A stretch of 64,000 nucleotides of DNA, taken from IMG/VR virus record IMGVR_UViG_3300009034_000001, positions 62,001 to 126,000 of that record. One strand, written 5' to 3'. Within the stretch, counting starts at the first letter, position 1. Each line of letters begins with the position of its first letter. The DNA comes from a virus. Positions 8,338-17,200 of this stretch are shown here, in pieces. The notes beneath the pieces are model-generated. The model ran no database searches, had not been told where the DNA came from, and saw only the letters and a program-made list of their open reading frames with translations. The translations under genes were made by a program, and so were the position numbers.

Positions 8338-9303
8338 CTAACATATTTTTGAAATTTCACTTTCTTCCTCTGGATGATAAAATTTAAAGTACAGCTCATA
8401 AAATGCACGATAAATATCAGTTGGACGTTCAATATTATCCGTAGACGGAATCCAAGTACGTTTATCCTTGTTCTTTATAATCCAGCTCTTAAACTCAGCT
8501 GAGATACTACCACCCTTCATTCGGCTAACAATTTGTTGGGAATCCACTATCCCATCCCTCTTCGTGATTTCTACCAACTCCTTTGCATCTTCTGGATCAA
8601 TTCCACAACACTCGGGTCTTTCCAATGCAGTCAAGTACAATACCCACATTGCCGATTCCCACAGTGACTGTAACGTTTTCATCACAAACACAGGATAAGG
8701 AGCCCATAAATGTTTGTCCACGCCACTTAGTCCGCAGTGTGGACCCGTACACTGCCAAAATAACTCAGGACATTTCTTCCATAGCCAATATCTGGTATAC
8801 CATTTAAGGGGTGGGCCACTTAGATGTTCCTTAATGACGAAGCCTTTGTCCATCGGTAGATATCGAAATGGACGTTCAGGGATGCCATCCTGAATCTTAA
8901 TTCCCGGTAACTGAACAACAACAATATTTTCTTTCTCGCAACGCTCAATAATTAAATCCAAATTCTCAAGTAGGGTTCGACTGGGAATTTCGTCATCCTC
9001 AAGAAATAACACCCAATCTCCCTCATTGTTCAATGATGTTAAATAATTAATAGCGCCTTCAAAGTCATTATTCCACTCGCATTGAAACAGTTCAATATTT
9101 TTAAACCGATTTGCGCCCTTGATATCCGGAGGCTCTAAATATCCAACGCCACGTTTTGATGCATAATCTCTTATCCACTCAACTGTACCATCTGTGGAGC
9201 CGGTATCTAGAACGATTATTTTATCAACATATTCCATTACTTTTCCACAAATTAGCTTTACGTTAAACAAATGATTCCTTGTCAAAATATTTACTACTTT
9301 CAT
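8338..9303 (-). CDS. Family 2 glycosyltransferase
   Basis: This encodes 321 residues from ATG 9303, with GAGGTG 9 bases upstream. It is a standard GT2 type: an N-terminal strand VVNILTRNH, then IVLDTGSTDGTVEWI (near residues 29-43), a nucleotide-binding signature. The DxD equivalent is WVLFLEDDEIPS. The C-terminal half includes WQCTGPHCG and predicted helices. Related proteins transfer sugars from UDP- or GDP-donors to glycans or proteins. It is the first of three consecutive GT-A genes that end in the methyltransferase and nucleotide-sugar genes. Confidence 0.87.
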   Translation of the reverse strand: MKVVNILTRNHLFNVKLICGKVMEYVDKIIVLDTGSTDGTVEWIRDYASKRGVGYLEPPDIKGANRFKNIELFQCEWNNDFEGAINYLTSLNNEGDWVLFLEDDEIPSRTLLENLDLIIERCEKENIVVVQLPGIKIQDGIPERPFRYLPMDKGFVIKEHLSGPPLKWYTRYWLWKKCPELFWQCTGPHCGLSGVDKHLWAPYPVFVMKTLQSLWESAMWVLYLTALERPECCGIDPEDAKELVEITKRDGIVDSQQIVSRMKGGSISAEFKSWIIKNKDKRTWIPSTDNIERPTDIYRAFYELYFKFYHPEEESEISKIC

Positions 9304-9370
9304 AGTCTAACACCTCATGCCGTCGACCATTTATACCCTTTAGGCGACACAATGCCTCCATCAATCATAT

Positions 9371-10033
9371 TTAACATCCTGGGCCATAGTTCAAAGAAAC
9401 ATCAGTTACAACAGGTGTTGCAGAAATTTTTACTTGACAAAGTAACGTGCCAACTGCTGCACCCTCGGTCTCGTCCCAGACTCGGAACTCGTACCAATTA
9501 CCCTCAATGGCATCACTACAGCTTATTGCGTATTGGTGTTCTTCATGATAAACACCCTGCACGACCCCCCAAAGTACTGCATTACTACCCTCGTGTTCTT
9601 GACCGTCTTCGTGATTTGCCGGATTAGTTGCAGTAACGCCTTCCTCACCATGAGTTACAGCATTTCCATCTACTAAATCCGTATTACTTCCGTACTTTAA
9701 CTCACCACTACTGCTTAGTGCAGCAAAACTGCCGCCGGTTGACACATTACGCCATTCTAATCTTAAAGTACTACTGGCATCCTTATGTTCGCCACTTTCA
9801 CACATCGCGGCGACAATAAATTCAGCATCCTTAAAAACATGTACATCGACGTCTTGACCTACTTGCCACACCCTTGTAGCATTTGCTATCCTACCACCTT
9901 TGAAATCAAAGTCTGAGCCTGCACCTATCAAGTAAGGTGGAATAGGAAGGTCTAACTTCTTGAAGACATGACAAAGGTGAATTGGCTTCCAATTCTTTAA
10001 TCTTGTGTGTAGTCGGCTAAGCTTCCTTTTCAT
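9371..10033 (-). CDS. Putative virion structural protein ending in NYGPGC
   Basis: The protein has 220 residues and is largely beta-rich. It contains FDFKGGRIANATRVWQVGQD, FIVAAMCESGEH and RLEWRNVSTGGSFAAL, then NWYEFRVWDE, a pattern seen in many uncharacterised phage structural proteins. It ends in VVTDVSLNYGPGC, nearly the same tail as the 33573-34040 protein (VQDVSQNYGPGC). An adhesin or capsid-decoration role fits its place beside the Kelch gene, but no function is proven. The start ATG 10033 has AGAGGT just upstream. Confidence 0.7.
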   Translation of the reverse strand: MKRKLSRLHTRLKNWKPIHLCHVFKKLDLPIPPYLIGAGSDFDFKGGRIANATRVWQVGQDVDVHVFKDAEFIVAAMCESGEHKDASSTLRLEWRNVSTGGSFAALSSSGELKYGSNTDLVDGNAVTHGEEGVTATNPANHEDGQEHEGSNAVLWGVVQGVYHEEHQYAISCSDAIEGNWYEFRVWDETEGAAVGTLLCQVKISATPVVTDVSLNYGPGC

Positions 10034-10037
10034 ACCT

Positions 10038-10376
10038 CTAACCTTCCTTTTGATATCTAATTACACAATCCTCATTTGGTTGTTGATTTGGACTATCACT
10101 ACAACAAGAGAACGACGCTTTATTACCACCTTCACAAAACCACATATTCCCGACTTTATTTACATATTTACAATATGTCTTCCCATCAATCTCCTTAGTT
10201 CCTAAATACCAATTATCGAGAACTTCACAACACTTACCACAAAGGTTACAACGCGAAGTTTTTTTGTATAGAGACCCATCAGGTTCACTAATCATAAATG
10301 ACTCCCTACCTAAAAATATATATACTCTTCTATCTGTTGCCCAGTCTGGCACTTCAACCAAAAACTTTCTTCCCAT
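10038..10376 (-). CDS. Cysteine-rich CxxCxxCC-type metal-binding protein
   Basis: I place the start at ATG 10376 (112 residues), because GGAGGTG lies 6 bases upstream; the ATG at 10391 overlaps that site. The central motif CNLCGKCCEVL resembles the YkgJ-type putative zinc- or iron-chelating domain. Further cysteines lie at TYCKYV, WFCEGG and FSCCSD, giving a possible two-site metal protein. It sits between the Kelch adhesin and the NYGPGC protein. Its biochemical role is unknown. Confidence 0.65.
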   Translation of the reverse strand: MGRKFLVEVPDWATDRRVYIFLGRESFMISEPDGSLYKKTSRCNLCGKCCEVLDNWYLGTKEIDGKTYCKYVNKVGNMWFCEGGNKASFSCCSDSPNQQPNEDCVIRYQKEG

Positions 10377-10417
10377 TGGATTCACCTCCATACCTTACGT
10401 TCTTTAACAAGTTAGGG

Positions 10418-12373
10418 TTAAGTTGGAATTGCAACGAGCACCAACTGTAACCTACACCATCGATTGTCTGGTACTTCAATATCTTGAGGTTGTGACTTAT
10501 AATAGTTAGTGGCGATGGGATACCATACTATGCCACTACTACTATACTCTTCAGTTGTTGCAACATATGTAGTTGTATAACCACCGAAGGAGAGTCCTGC
10601 ACTTTGACTACCGCATCCAGCTAAACGGCTTCTTGCTGTATTGAGGTCACCACTAGAAAACCAACTTGTACCATTATATTCTTCAGTTGTTGGAATGTGT
10701 ATAATTGTACCGCCGAAGGATAGTCCTTCGGTCTGGCTACCGCATCCAGCTAAATAACATCTTGATATATTAAGGTCACCTCCAGCGGCCCAACTTGTAC
10801 CGTTATATTCTTCAGTTGTTGGAACTGAGATTTCTTCTATATAACCACCGAAGGAGAGTCCTGCACTCGGGCTACCGCATCCAGCTAAATTGTTTCTTGC
10901 TGTACTTAGGTCACCTCCAGCCGCCCAACTTGTGCCATTATATTCTTCAGTTGTTGCAACATATGTACCCGTATCACCACCGAAGGAGAGTCCTGCGGTC
11001 TGACTACCGCATCCAGCTAAGACTTCTCTGGCTGTATTCAGGCCACCTCCAGCCGCCCAACTTGTACCATTATATTCTTCAGTTGTTGCAACAACTACAG
11101 TTGTATAACCACCAAAGGAGAGTCCTGCACTCTGGCTACCGCATCCAGCTAAACTTCTTCTTGCTGTATTAAGGCCACCTCCAGCGGCCCAACTTGTACC
11201 ATTATATTCTTCAGTTGTTACAACATTGGAACCTGTATCACCACCGAAGGAGAGTCCCGCGGTCTGGCTACCACATCCAGCTAAACTGCTTCTTGCTATA
11301 CTAAGGTCACCTCCAGCGGACCAAACCGGGTCTGCAAGTTCTGACTGAGTTGGAGCCGATTTACATTTGGCATATACTTTCTTACTCTGCGTTTCGGTCC
11401 AACTTAAGAAGCCCCAACCGCAAGAGGCTATACCAGAGTCAAAGTCAACAATCCAAGTACCTAATTCAAAGTATTCTTCTGTAGTAGCAGCGTTTGTAGC
11501 TGAATAACCCATCCAATAACCTCCACCGAAGGAGAGTCCTGTACTCTGGCTACCACATCCAGCTAAGCCGTATCTGGCTGTATTCAGGTCAATCCCAGCC
11601 GTCCAACTTGTGCCAATATATTCTTCAGTTGTTGGAATGGTTCTAGTTGTTTCTCCACCAAAGGAAAGTCCTGCGGTCTGGGTGCCACATCCAGCTAAGG
11701 CGTATCTTACTGTATTTAAGTTGTTGCAGCCGGACCAACTTGTACCGTTATATTCTTCAGTTGTTCCAATAAATACATCCGTATAACCACCGAAGGAGAG
11801 TCCTGCGGTCTGGCTACCGCATCCAGCTAAATGCCATCTGGCTGTATTAAGGCCACCTCCAGCGGACCAACTTGTACCATTATATTCTTCAGTTGTTGCA
11901 ACAAATGTACTCACCCAACCACCGAAGGAGAGTCCTGCGGTCTGGCTACCACATCCAGCTAACTGACGTCTTGCTGTATTCAGGCCGCCTCCAGCCGTCC
12001 AAATTGTGCCATTATATTCTTCAGTTGTTCCAACAACTACAGTTGTATAACCACCGAAGGAGAGTCCTGCGGTCTGGCTACCGCATCCAGCTAAGACTTC
12101 TCTTGCTGTATTTAGATCACCGCCAGCCGCCCAACTTGTACCGTTGTACTCTTCAGTTGTTACAACATATGTAGTAGTATAACCACCGAAGGAGAGTCCT
12201 GCGGACTGACTACCGCATCCAGCTAAGCCGAATCTGGCTGTATTCAAGTTTGCGCCATCAATCCAACGACCAACTTCTGTGCCGTCTAACGCAAGTTTGT
12301 CGTCAGCACCGGTAACGTCGTCGTATGTTCCCCCATCAAAATCACTAGTTGTGGTCCAAGTTTTAGTTGCCAT
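10418..12373 (-). CDS. Kelch-repeat adhesin with repeats inserted in a beta scaffold
   Basis: The product has 651 residues. The start MATKTWTTTSDFDGG resembles the small protein of 33573-34040 (MATKTWTENPDF). Six Kelch-like repeats (core LAGCGSQTAGLSFGG and TTEEYNGTSW) are followed by a scaffold segment, TWIVDFDSGIASCGWG, then six more repeats, then a terminal segment with VPDNRWCRLQLVLVAIPT. Both scaffold pieces align with the small protein (RTNFDSGIVSCGWG; VDNRWLQLEVVLVEG). The gene looks like that scaffold with two six-unit Kelch cassettes inserted, which would give two six-bladed propellers. It is probably a tail or surface adhesin. The repeats are almost identical in DNA, so copy number may vary. 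Confidence 0.85.
   Translation of the reverse strand: MATKTWTTTSDFDGGTYDDVTGADDKLALDGTEVGRWIDGANLNTARFGLAGCGSQSAGLSFGGYTTTYVVTTEEYNGTSWAAGGDLNTAREVLAGCGSQTAGLSFGGYTTVVVGTTEEYNGTIWTAGGGLNTARRQLAGCGSQTAGLSFGGWVSTFVATTEEYNGTSWSAGGGLNTARWHLAGCGSQTAGLSFGGYTDVFIGTTEEYNGTSWSGCNNLNTVRYALAGCGTQTAGLSFGGETTRTIPTTEEYIGTSWTAGIDLNTARYGLAGCGSQSTGLSFGGGYWMGYSATNAATTEEYFELGTWIVDFDSGIASCGWGFLSWTETQSKKVYAKCKSAPTQSELADPVWSAGGDLSIARSSLAGCGSQTAGLSFGGDTGSNVVTTEEYNGTSWAAGGGLNTARRSLAGCGSQSAGLSFGGYTTVVVATTEEYNGTSWAAGGGLNTAREVLAGCGSQTAGLSFGGDTGTYVATTEEYNGTSWAAGGDLSTARNNLAGCGSPSAGLSFGGYIEEISVPTTEEYNGTSWAAGGDLNISRCYLAGCGSQTEGLSFGGTIIHIPTTEEYNGTSWFSSGDLNTARSRLAGCGSQSAGLSFGGYTTTYVATTEEYSSSGIVWYPIATNYYKSQPQDIEVPDNRWCRLQLVLVAIPT
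10545..12245 (-). repeat. Near-identical Kelch coding repeats, 6 + 6 units
   Basis: Twelve direct repeats of about 132 bp lie in two blocks of six, split by a non-repeat segment near 11330-11500. A block of roughly 44 bp containing gaaggagagtcctgc and ggctaccgcatccagctaa recurs with few changes. The variable part of each unit (such as YTTTYVV, DTGTYVA, WVSTFVA) lies between the conserved cores. The high DNA identity points to recent unequal recombination. Confidence 0.85.
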
Positions 12374-12375
12374 CT

Positions 12376-13335
12376 TTAGTCTTCCAAGTTTCTCCTGATA
12401 TATTCCAAAGTACTCTGTAAACCTAAGTCTAAGGAAATTAGGGGTTCCCAGTTGAACAAACTTTGTGCCAATTTAATTGACGGTTGACGTTTGATTTGTT
12501 CATCTAAGTTACCCGGTTTAAAAACGATTTTCGAACTTGAGCCAGTTAATTGCTTTACCTTAACTGCTAAGTCGTAAATTGAAATATGTTCCTTTGGATT
12601 GCCAAGATTAACAGGTTCACAACAAGCCTCAAGTTGACAACGGGATAACCCTAACAAGCCTTCAACCATGTCTGACACAAAACAGAAAGAACGTGTTTGA
12701 CTGCCAGAATCATATATAACAATGTCCTCATCCTTTAATGCCCACGACATAAATTTAGGAATCACAAGTCCGTCTGTTATTTTCATGTTTGGTCCATAAG
12801 TATTGAATATCCTAGCAATTTTTACGTCAAGTCCATAGAGTTTATGAAATAACAATGCCGCAGTTTCTCCAAACCTCTTTGACTCGGTATATGGACAACG
12901 ACTACTTGCGAAATGTGTTGTACAATTATCCGATTCACATTGGGGAACGTCTATACCTCCATAAACCTCTGAAGAGCTAGTAAAAAAGAATTGTGCATCC
13001 CTTTCCCTCGCAAACTCCAACAACTTTAACGTGCCAACCGAATTGACCAACAAGGTATTCAAAACGTCGGTTTCACAACTAAATTTTGGAATTGCAGGGG
13101 AAGCCAAATGGAAAATTACATCTACTTCCGGCATTTCATCTAAACCCTTATCTGGGAAATGCAAAACATCATGCTTGTAAAACATAAAATTTTTGTGATC
13201 GAGCAGTGGTTGAATATTCCGTTTATTACCGGTGTAAAAGTAATCAACACAATAAACAGTATGTCCTTCATTAAGGAGTCGTTTACACAAGTTTGATCCA
13301 ATAAAGCCAGCTCCTCCGGTAACAAAATACTTCAC
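12376..13335 (-). CDS. UDP-glucuronate decarboxylase-like (UDP-xylose synthase, UXS)
   Basis: This is a 319-residue short-chain dehydrogenase/epimerase of the UXS type, which converts UDP-glucuronate to UDP-xylose with bound NAD. The nucleotide motif is TGGAGFIGSNL (6-16). UXS features are HLASPAIPKF (76-85), TSSSEVYGG (119-127), the YxxxK pair Y149/K153 in CPYTESKRFGET, IARIFNTYGPNM, YDSGSQTRSFCFVSDMVEG and VNLGNPKEH. It starts at GTG 13335 after GGGAGGA. With the dehydrogenase at 3761 it would give the two-step route UDP-glucose to UDP-glucuronate to UDP-xylose. A different UDP-sugar product cannot be excluded. Confidence 0.88.
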   Translation of the reverse strand: MKYFVTGGAGFIGSNLCKRLLNEGHTVYCVDYFYTGNKRNIQPLLDHKNFMFYKHDVLHFPDKGLDEMPEVDVIFHLASPAIPKFSCETDVLNTLLVNSVGTLKLLEFARERDAQFFFTSSSEVYGGIDVPQCESDNCTTHFASSRCPYTESKRFGETAALLFHKLYGLDVKIARIFNTYGPNMKITDGLVIPKFMSWALKDEDIVIYDSGSQTRSFCFVSDMVEGLLGLSRCQLEACCEPVNLGNPKEHISIYDLAVKVKQLTGSSSKIVFKPGNLDEQIKRQPSIKLAQSLFNWEPLISLDLGLQSTLEYIRRNLED

Positions 13336-13338
13336 AGC

Positions 13339-14373
13339 TTAATCCTCCCAACTAATCAGGTCACCAGGAATCAGTTTCGCAAGTTTTAATTCATTCATAT
13401 ATTCCAAGGCCTTATGATAAACTCTAAGTGGCTTTAATGCTCTCATACAACGAACTACCTGATTAATACAAACATTTCGATGCCTCTTTTCGCCCGCTTG
13501 CCATTCCCAACACGGGACGCAAGGAACTTCCTCTGCAACAATTGCACGGCAACGATTGTAATTTTTGATTCTAATCTCCGGAGGTAATGAACCAAATAGT
13601 GCAAGTGTAGGTATATCAAATCCGGCCGTTAGATGTAAAAACAATGTATCTACGGTTACAAAAAAGTCACACCGTTTTGTCAAAGCAATCGATTGTTCTA
13701 ATGTCAATAATCCACATGTGTTGATCAAACCAGAGGACTCAAATCCTCTATCGGAGTCATCACCTAAGAGTATAAGACGATAGAAGGTTTTGTCAAATAG
13801 AGAAACAAACTCCCTTGCGTAAATCTCAAACCAACTTCGTAATCTAAATCTCGCAAAGGGTGAAAAGCCAATAGTTACAACTTCCGGTGACAGCTTTTGT
13901 TTACAGAATTCCTCTGCCCATTTCTCAGCTTGACGATCTTTTGGAATAATTAACCGATAGTCAGATATTGTAATATCGCACAACTTTGCAATGGCATCAA
14001 TCCTTGGAATTCGGTTTACTTCATCTACATATTGTTCAAGCTTGCCTTCAAGATTAAAAAAGAGATCAAACTTATCAACATCGACAGGATCCGTTCTATA
14101 ATCGGGCCAACCTGGCCCGTGATACTGACTTTCGATATTAGCCAAATGATCAATATACTTATTTCCCTTCAGAAGAGGAAAGTTCTCAGTCTTCGTGAAG
14201 TAGGTAAGGTCACAGCCTTTATACTTTCCCTTTAACGCTCTGATAATCGGCGTCGACATAAGTATATCACCAGCGCCTCCTGAACGAAGAAAGCCAATAG
14301 ATGAAATCCGTCCAGACCGTTTGGACTGGATAACTTTATTTCTGGAAGTGAAATCAGCGCGCCCGATCTTCAT
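13339..14373 (-). CDS. GT9 family heptosyltransferase-like glycosyltransferase
   Basis: The protein (344 residues) follows the GT-B architecture of ADP-heptose:LPS heptosyltransferases. The N-terminal acceptor domain has RSGGAGDILMSTPIIRALK, and the C-terminal donor domain has VTIGFSPFARFRLRSW, LTLEQSIALTKRCDFFVTVDTLFLHLTA and PTLALFGSLPPE. A Cys-containing segment, VPCVPCWEWQ, is shared with the second GT9 gene at 18520. Whether the donor is heptose is unknown. A GmhA-like isomerase at 51220 makes heptose plausible. The start has GGGAGGA 9-10 bases upstream. Confidence 0.85.
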   Translation of the reverse strand: MKIGRADFTSRNKVIQSKRSGRISSIGFLRSGGAGDILMSTPIIRALKGKYKGCDLTYFTKTENFPLLKGNKYIDHLANIESQYHGPGWPDYRTDPVDVDKFDLFFNLEGKLEQYVDEVNRIPRIDAIAKLCDITISDYRLIIPKDRQAEKWAEEFCKQKLSPEVVTIGFSPFARFRLRSWFEIYAREFVSLFDKTFYRLILLGDDSDRGFESSGLINTCGLLTLEQSIALTKRCDFFVTVDTLFLHLTAGFDIPTLALFGSLPPEIRIKNYNRCRAIVAEEVPCVPCWEWQAGEKRHRNVCINQVVRCMRALKPLRVYHKALEYMNELKLAKLIPGDLISWED

Positions 14374-14395
14374 TTATCATGTCCTCCCGAAAAAA

Positions 14396-15538
14396 CTATT
14401 TCCTCCCAAAGTTTCCAGGGTGAATTGCACCCGGCGTGGCAACAATGTATATTGGATGAGCATCAAGTGTCACTTTTCCCGTGGCGACGTTAATACGTTG
14501 ACCGTACATATCATATATCGGGAAATCAAATTGGTATTCTCGAACTAATTCAGCACCACCCGACAACCAAATTACATGTATTTCACTACCATCTTCAAAC
14601 ACATGCCAATTAAATTTGTCCGTAAGCCAACGTTCCTGAACAGTGGTACTTGGAAGTGCTTTAAATTGTTTCACATACTCAGCTCCTTTAAGAAGGAAAC
14701 CTAAGCCCTTAAACGCTTTATAACTTAATCGAGGCTTGCCACTTTCGTCCAACAAACCCCAACCGTTATACTTTAAGGCAAACCAAATCGCATAGTCAAT
14801 TCCCATCGAATTGAAAAGAATGTGTTGTTCAACCAACGAGATAGCCTGGCGTTCCTCCGTCTGGATAATGTGATAAAACCTTGGATCCCCGGCACACGGT
14901 ACGCCACATTCAGAAACAACAACCGGTTTGTCAATACCATATCTAGCGAGAATTTCGGAAACTTTTAAACATCCCACATAAATATTCTTCGTACCGCCAT
15001 AACCATATAAATAAAAGTTCAAAGAAATAAAGTCAAGATAGTCTCCAATACCGAGTTCACAACAACTTTTGAAGAATTCACTACGATCTTCGTTACCAAA
15101 GTATCCGTTAAACGTAGGAGTCAACCAGCCACAACCACCAATGATATTGTCAGGATTAATAGACTTTCCAATTTCGTAGTAGCCCTTTGTTAACTTAACA
15201 AACTCTTCTGGAGTACCATCAAATCTACAACCTTGTTGCCAAGGTCGAATTTCGGGTTCGCCGCCAAAATCGTAAATCTTTATTACATCTTTAAACCGAC
15301 GGAACGAGTCTTCGACAAACTTGACGGGTAACCCCTTTTGGTTCATTGGAAGAATGAACTTTGCAATCAACTGGGTGTCCTTATCCGTAACCGCTTTACA
15401 AGCATCTATTGACGGAAAACCAAGATGCATCTGGAGTTGCACCAAGTCTGGGTCCAATTTATTAATTGCTTCAACGTGATGATCAAGTTTTGATGTCACT
15501 GCTACACCTAGTTGTTCGAATTTAAAGTTCAGTTTCAT
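14396..15538 (-). CDS. Clan GH-A glycoside hydrolase-like protein
   Basis: The start is ATG 15538 (380 residues), with AGGAGG 5 bases upstream. The sequence fits a (beta/alpha)8 barrel with the two clan GH-A glutamates: E95 in IYDFGGEPEIRP as acid/base and E211 in PVVVSECGVP as nucleophile. Barrel segments such as DYLDFISLNFYLYG and DYAIWFALKYNGWG lie between or after these. About 80 residues at the C-terminus (IHVIWLSGG, YDMYGQRI) look like a small beta-sandwich. It could trim host surface polysaccharide or the phage's own glycan. The exact GH family is not determined. There is no signal peptide, so action is cytoplasmic, after lysis or on the virion. Confidence 0.75.
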   Translation of the reverse strand: MKLNFKFEQLGVAVTSKLDHHVEAINKLDPDLVQLQMHLGFPSIDACKAVTDKDTQLIAKFILPMNQKGLPVKFVEDSFRRFKDVIKIYDFGGEPEIRPWQQGCRFDGTPEEFVKLTKGYYEIGKSINPDNIIGGCGWLTPTFNGYFGNEDRSEFFKSCCELGIGDYLDFISLNFYLYGYGGTKNIYVGCLKVSEILARYGIDKPVVVSECGVPCAGDPRFYHIIQTEERQAISLVEQHILFNSMGIDYAIWFALKYNGWGLLDESGKPRLSYKAFKGLGFLLKGAEYVKQFKALPSTTVQERWLTDKFNWHVFEDGSEIHVIWLSGGAELVREYQFDFPIYDMYGQRINVATGKVTLDAHPIYIVATPGAIHPGNFGRK

Positions 15539-15548
15539 CACTGCCTCC

Positions 15549-16259
15549 TTAGTGTAATGACTTGTTTTGTTTATCGCGGGCCTTTGGTAATCGAATCATA
15601 TACCCATATTTACCGATGTGTACTAACTTAATTGACGTATCGGCATAAAGTTCAAAGCCGGATTGAATTGCGCGTTCACAAAAAGCCCAATCCTCCGACA
15701 AATATTCCTTTTTTCCAGAACGGTGGGCCCACCCACAGTCCAGTGGCCACGCATGAATGAAAGGTTGATATAAAGCGTACGTGATGTCATTGACTGAGAA
15801 ATCCCAATATTCCAAATCCCCATAGTCCTTAATCATCTTCAGTACTACTGTACGCTTAATTAGCATACAACCGCTACTCAAACGGTGCATCTTAATCAAC
15901 CGGCCGTCCATTACACATGGCTCTTTCGGATCCATTGGTATCGACGTTATCTCATCCTTTCCCTTCATAGGATACAAACCACCTACAATATCTAAATTTC
16001 GACTAATCATTTTATCAAGAGGATTAAAACTAAAATCTAACACTCCAATATCAGCATCCCAAGACAACAAATAGTCATACCCCCCACGAATGAAGTCACC
16101 CAAGTGTGAATTCCTACCACGAGACACAAGGGACTCTTGCGCAATGTAATTCCGGTCAACGGTATGTTTTGATGATCGTTCGATATGCTCCCACGTAATT
16201 GCAGCGCTTAATTCCGGCCGACCTTCAAGTACTAACAAACTCATAAATACTCTAGCCAT
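15549..16259 (-). CDS. GT-A fold glycosyltransferase-like phage protein
   Basis: The protein has 236 residues from ATG 16259, with AGGAGG upstream. The DxD metal motif is in YDYLLSWDADIGV (near residues 62-74). Other supporting segments are DIVGGLYPMKG, LSSGCMLIKR and EDWAFCERAIQSGFELYAD, typical of small phage-encoded glycosyltransferases. It has no close sequence likeness to the GT2 genes further downstream, but resembles the C-terminal half of the two-domain protein at 34116, which has SGLGACLIS and GEDSYFFQECQRLGI. The donor sugar is unknown. Confidence 0.78.
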   Translation of the reverse strand: MARVFMSLLVLEGRPELSAAITWEHIERSSKHTVDRNYIAQESLVSRGRNSHLGDFIRGGYDYLLSWDADIGVLDFSFNPLDKMISRNLDIVGGLYPMKGKDEITSIPMDPKEPCVMDGRLIKMHRLSSGCMLIKRTVVLKMIKDYGDLEYWDFSVNDITYALYQPFIHAWPLDCGWAHRSGKKEYLSEDWAFCERAIQSGFELYADTSIKLVHIGKYGYMIRLPKARDKQNKSLH

Positions 16260-16298
16260 TTTGTTTACCTCCTAAGGCGTATTTGGTTTCATGAACCT

Positions 16299-17174
16299 TT
16301 ATCTAATGTTAACTCTACCAGGTTGTTTTTCACCTGTGTCTTGTTCATCAGGCGCAGGTAACTCATCCTTAACCGGTTTATCTGTAAGTTCGGGGAAGAG
16401 GTTGCCTTGTGTAAGTTGTTTTCGTAGTCCAACGTTTTCAGGATGATTAGCAGCCATAACGTACTGACCTAATAAGTTTCGCGCTTCCGCTGGACCTACT
16501 TTAGCACCCGCAACTTTACAAGCCTCAATTTCCCTATGGAACCGTAACAAACTACTTCGTGGTTGATGATGTTCATATGACTCAATTCCGAACTCCATGT
16601 TAGGTATAAGCTCCCGTTTTATAGTTTCGTGAGTTTTAATTTCCCGAATTCTATCTTTCGCCACACGCATCATATTCTTTGCAACAAATATGTTCTGCTC
16701 CAAGTCTATTTTCTTCTTCTTTACTCGATATTCCGATCGTACCTTTTCCAATGTATCGGGTGAATCAATTTGAACACATTTCCGTTCAAGTTCTGCCAAT
16801 TCATACTCTTGAAGTTTCATCTTTTCCCGTAACTTACGAAACTCAAAGGATAACATAACCAATTCGTGGAAGTGTACGTCTTGTTCGCGTACCATTTGCC
16901 AATACTTTGCATCGGGACCGGGAAACCTTACATCATTAAGTACACTATTGCGTAGTTCGTACTCTGACCGAAAGACTTGATTCTTCCTAAAGGTATCCTC
17001 TAACGCTGGCTTGAGTTCCACCAACAGATTAAGGTCTTCCTTTGATAAAATGTTGGTACCCTTAATTACGTCCAACGAGATTTCACTGTAGGGTACACTA
17101 CAACTCGTCAGTTTACCCGAGCCTTCGTCAACCTTAATCTCTTCCTTTTCATGGACTTCTTTAACCTCTTTCAT
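16299..17174 (-). CDS. Coiled-coil hypothetical protein
   Basis: The product has 291 residues from ATG 17174, preceded by AGGAGGC. The middle (about 60-190) is strongly charged and helical, with KLREKMKLQEYELAELERK and EQNIFVAKNMMRVAKDRIRE, indicating a long coiled coil. Both ends are hydrophilic and probably disordered; the C-terminus is rich in Pro, Glu and Asp. No enzyme motif is visible. It lies between the Glu-Q-RS-like gene and a glycosyltransferase gene. A structural or scaffold-like role is possible but is only a guess. Confidence 0.65.
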   Translation of the reverse strand: MKEVKEVHEKEEIKVDEGSGKLTSCSVPYSEISLDVIKGTNILSKEDLNLLVELKPALEDTFRKNQVFRSEYELRNSVLNDVRFPGPDAKYWQMVREQDVHFHELVMLSFEFRKLREKMKLQEYELAELERKCVQIDSPDTLEKVRSEYRVKKKKIDLEQNIFVAKNMMRVAKDRIREIKTHETIKRELIPNMEFGIESYEHHQPRSSLLRFHREIEACKVAGAKVGPAEARNLLGQYVMAANHPENVGLRKQLTQGNLFPELTDKPVKDELPAPDEQDTGEKQPGRVNIR

Positions 17175-17200
17175 TTTTTCGAGCCTCCTGTTTTTTTTAA

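Noticed and set aside
10795-12174. Plus-strand open frames with repeated HYILQLL motifs
   Set aside because: They are reversed reading of the near-identical Kelch repeats; no independent gene signals.
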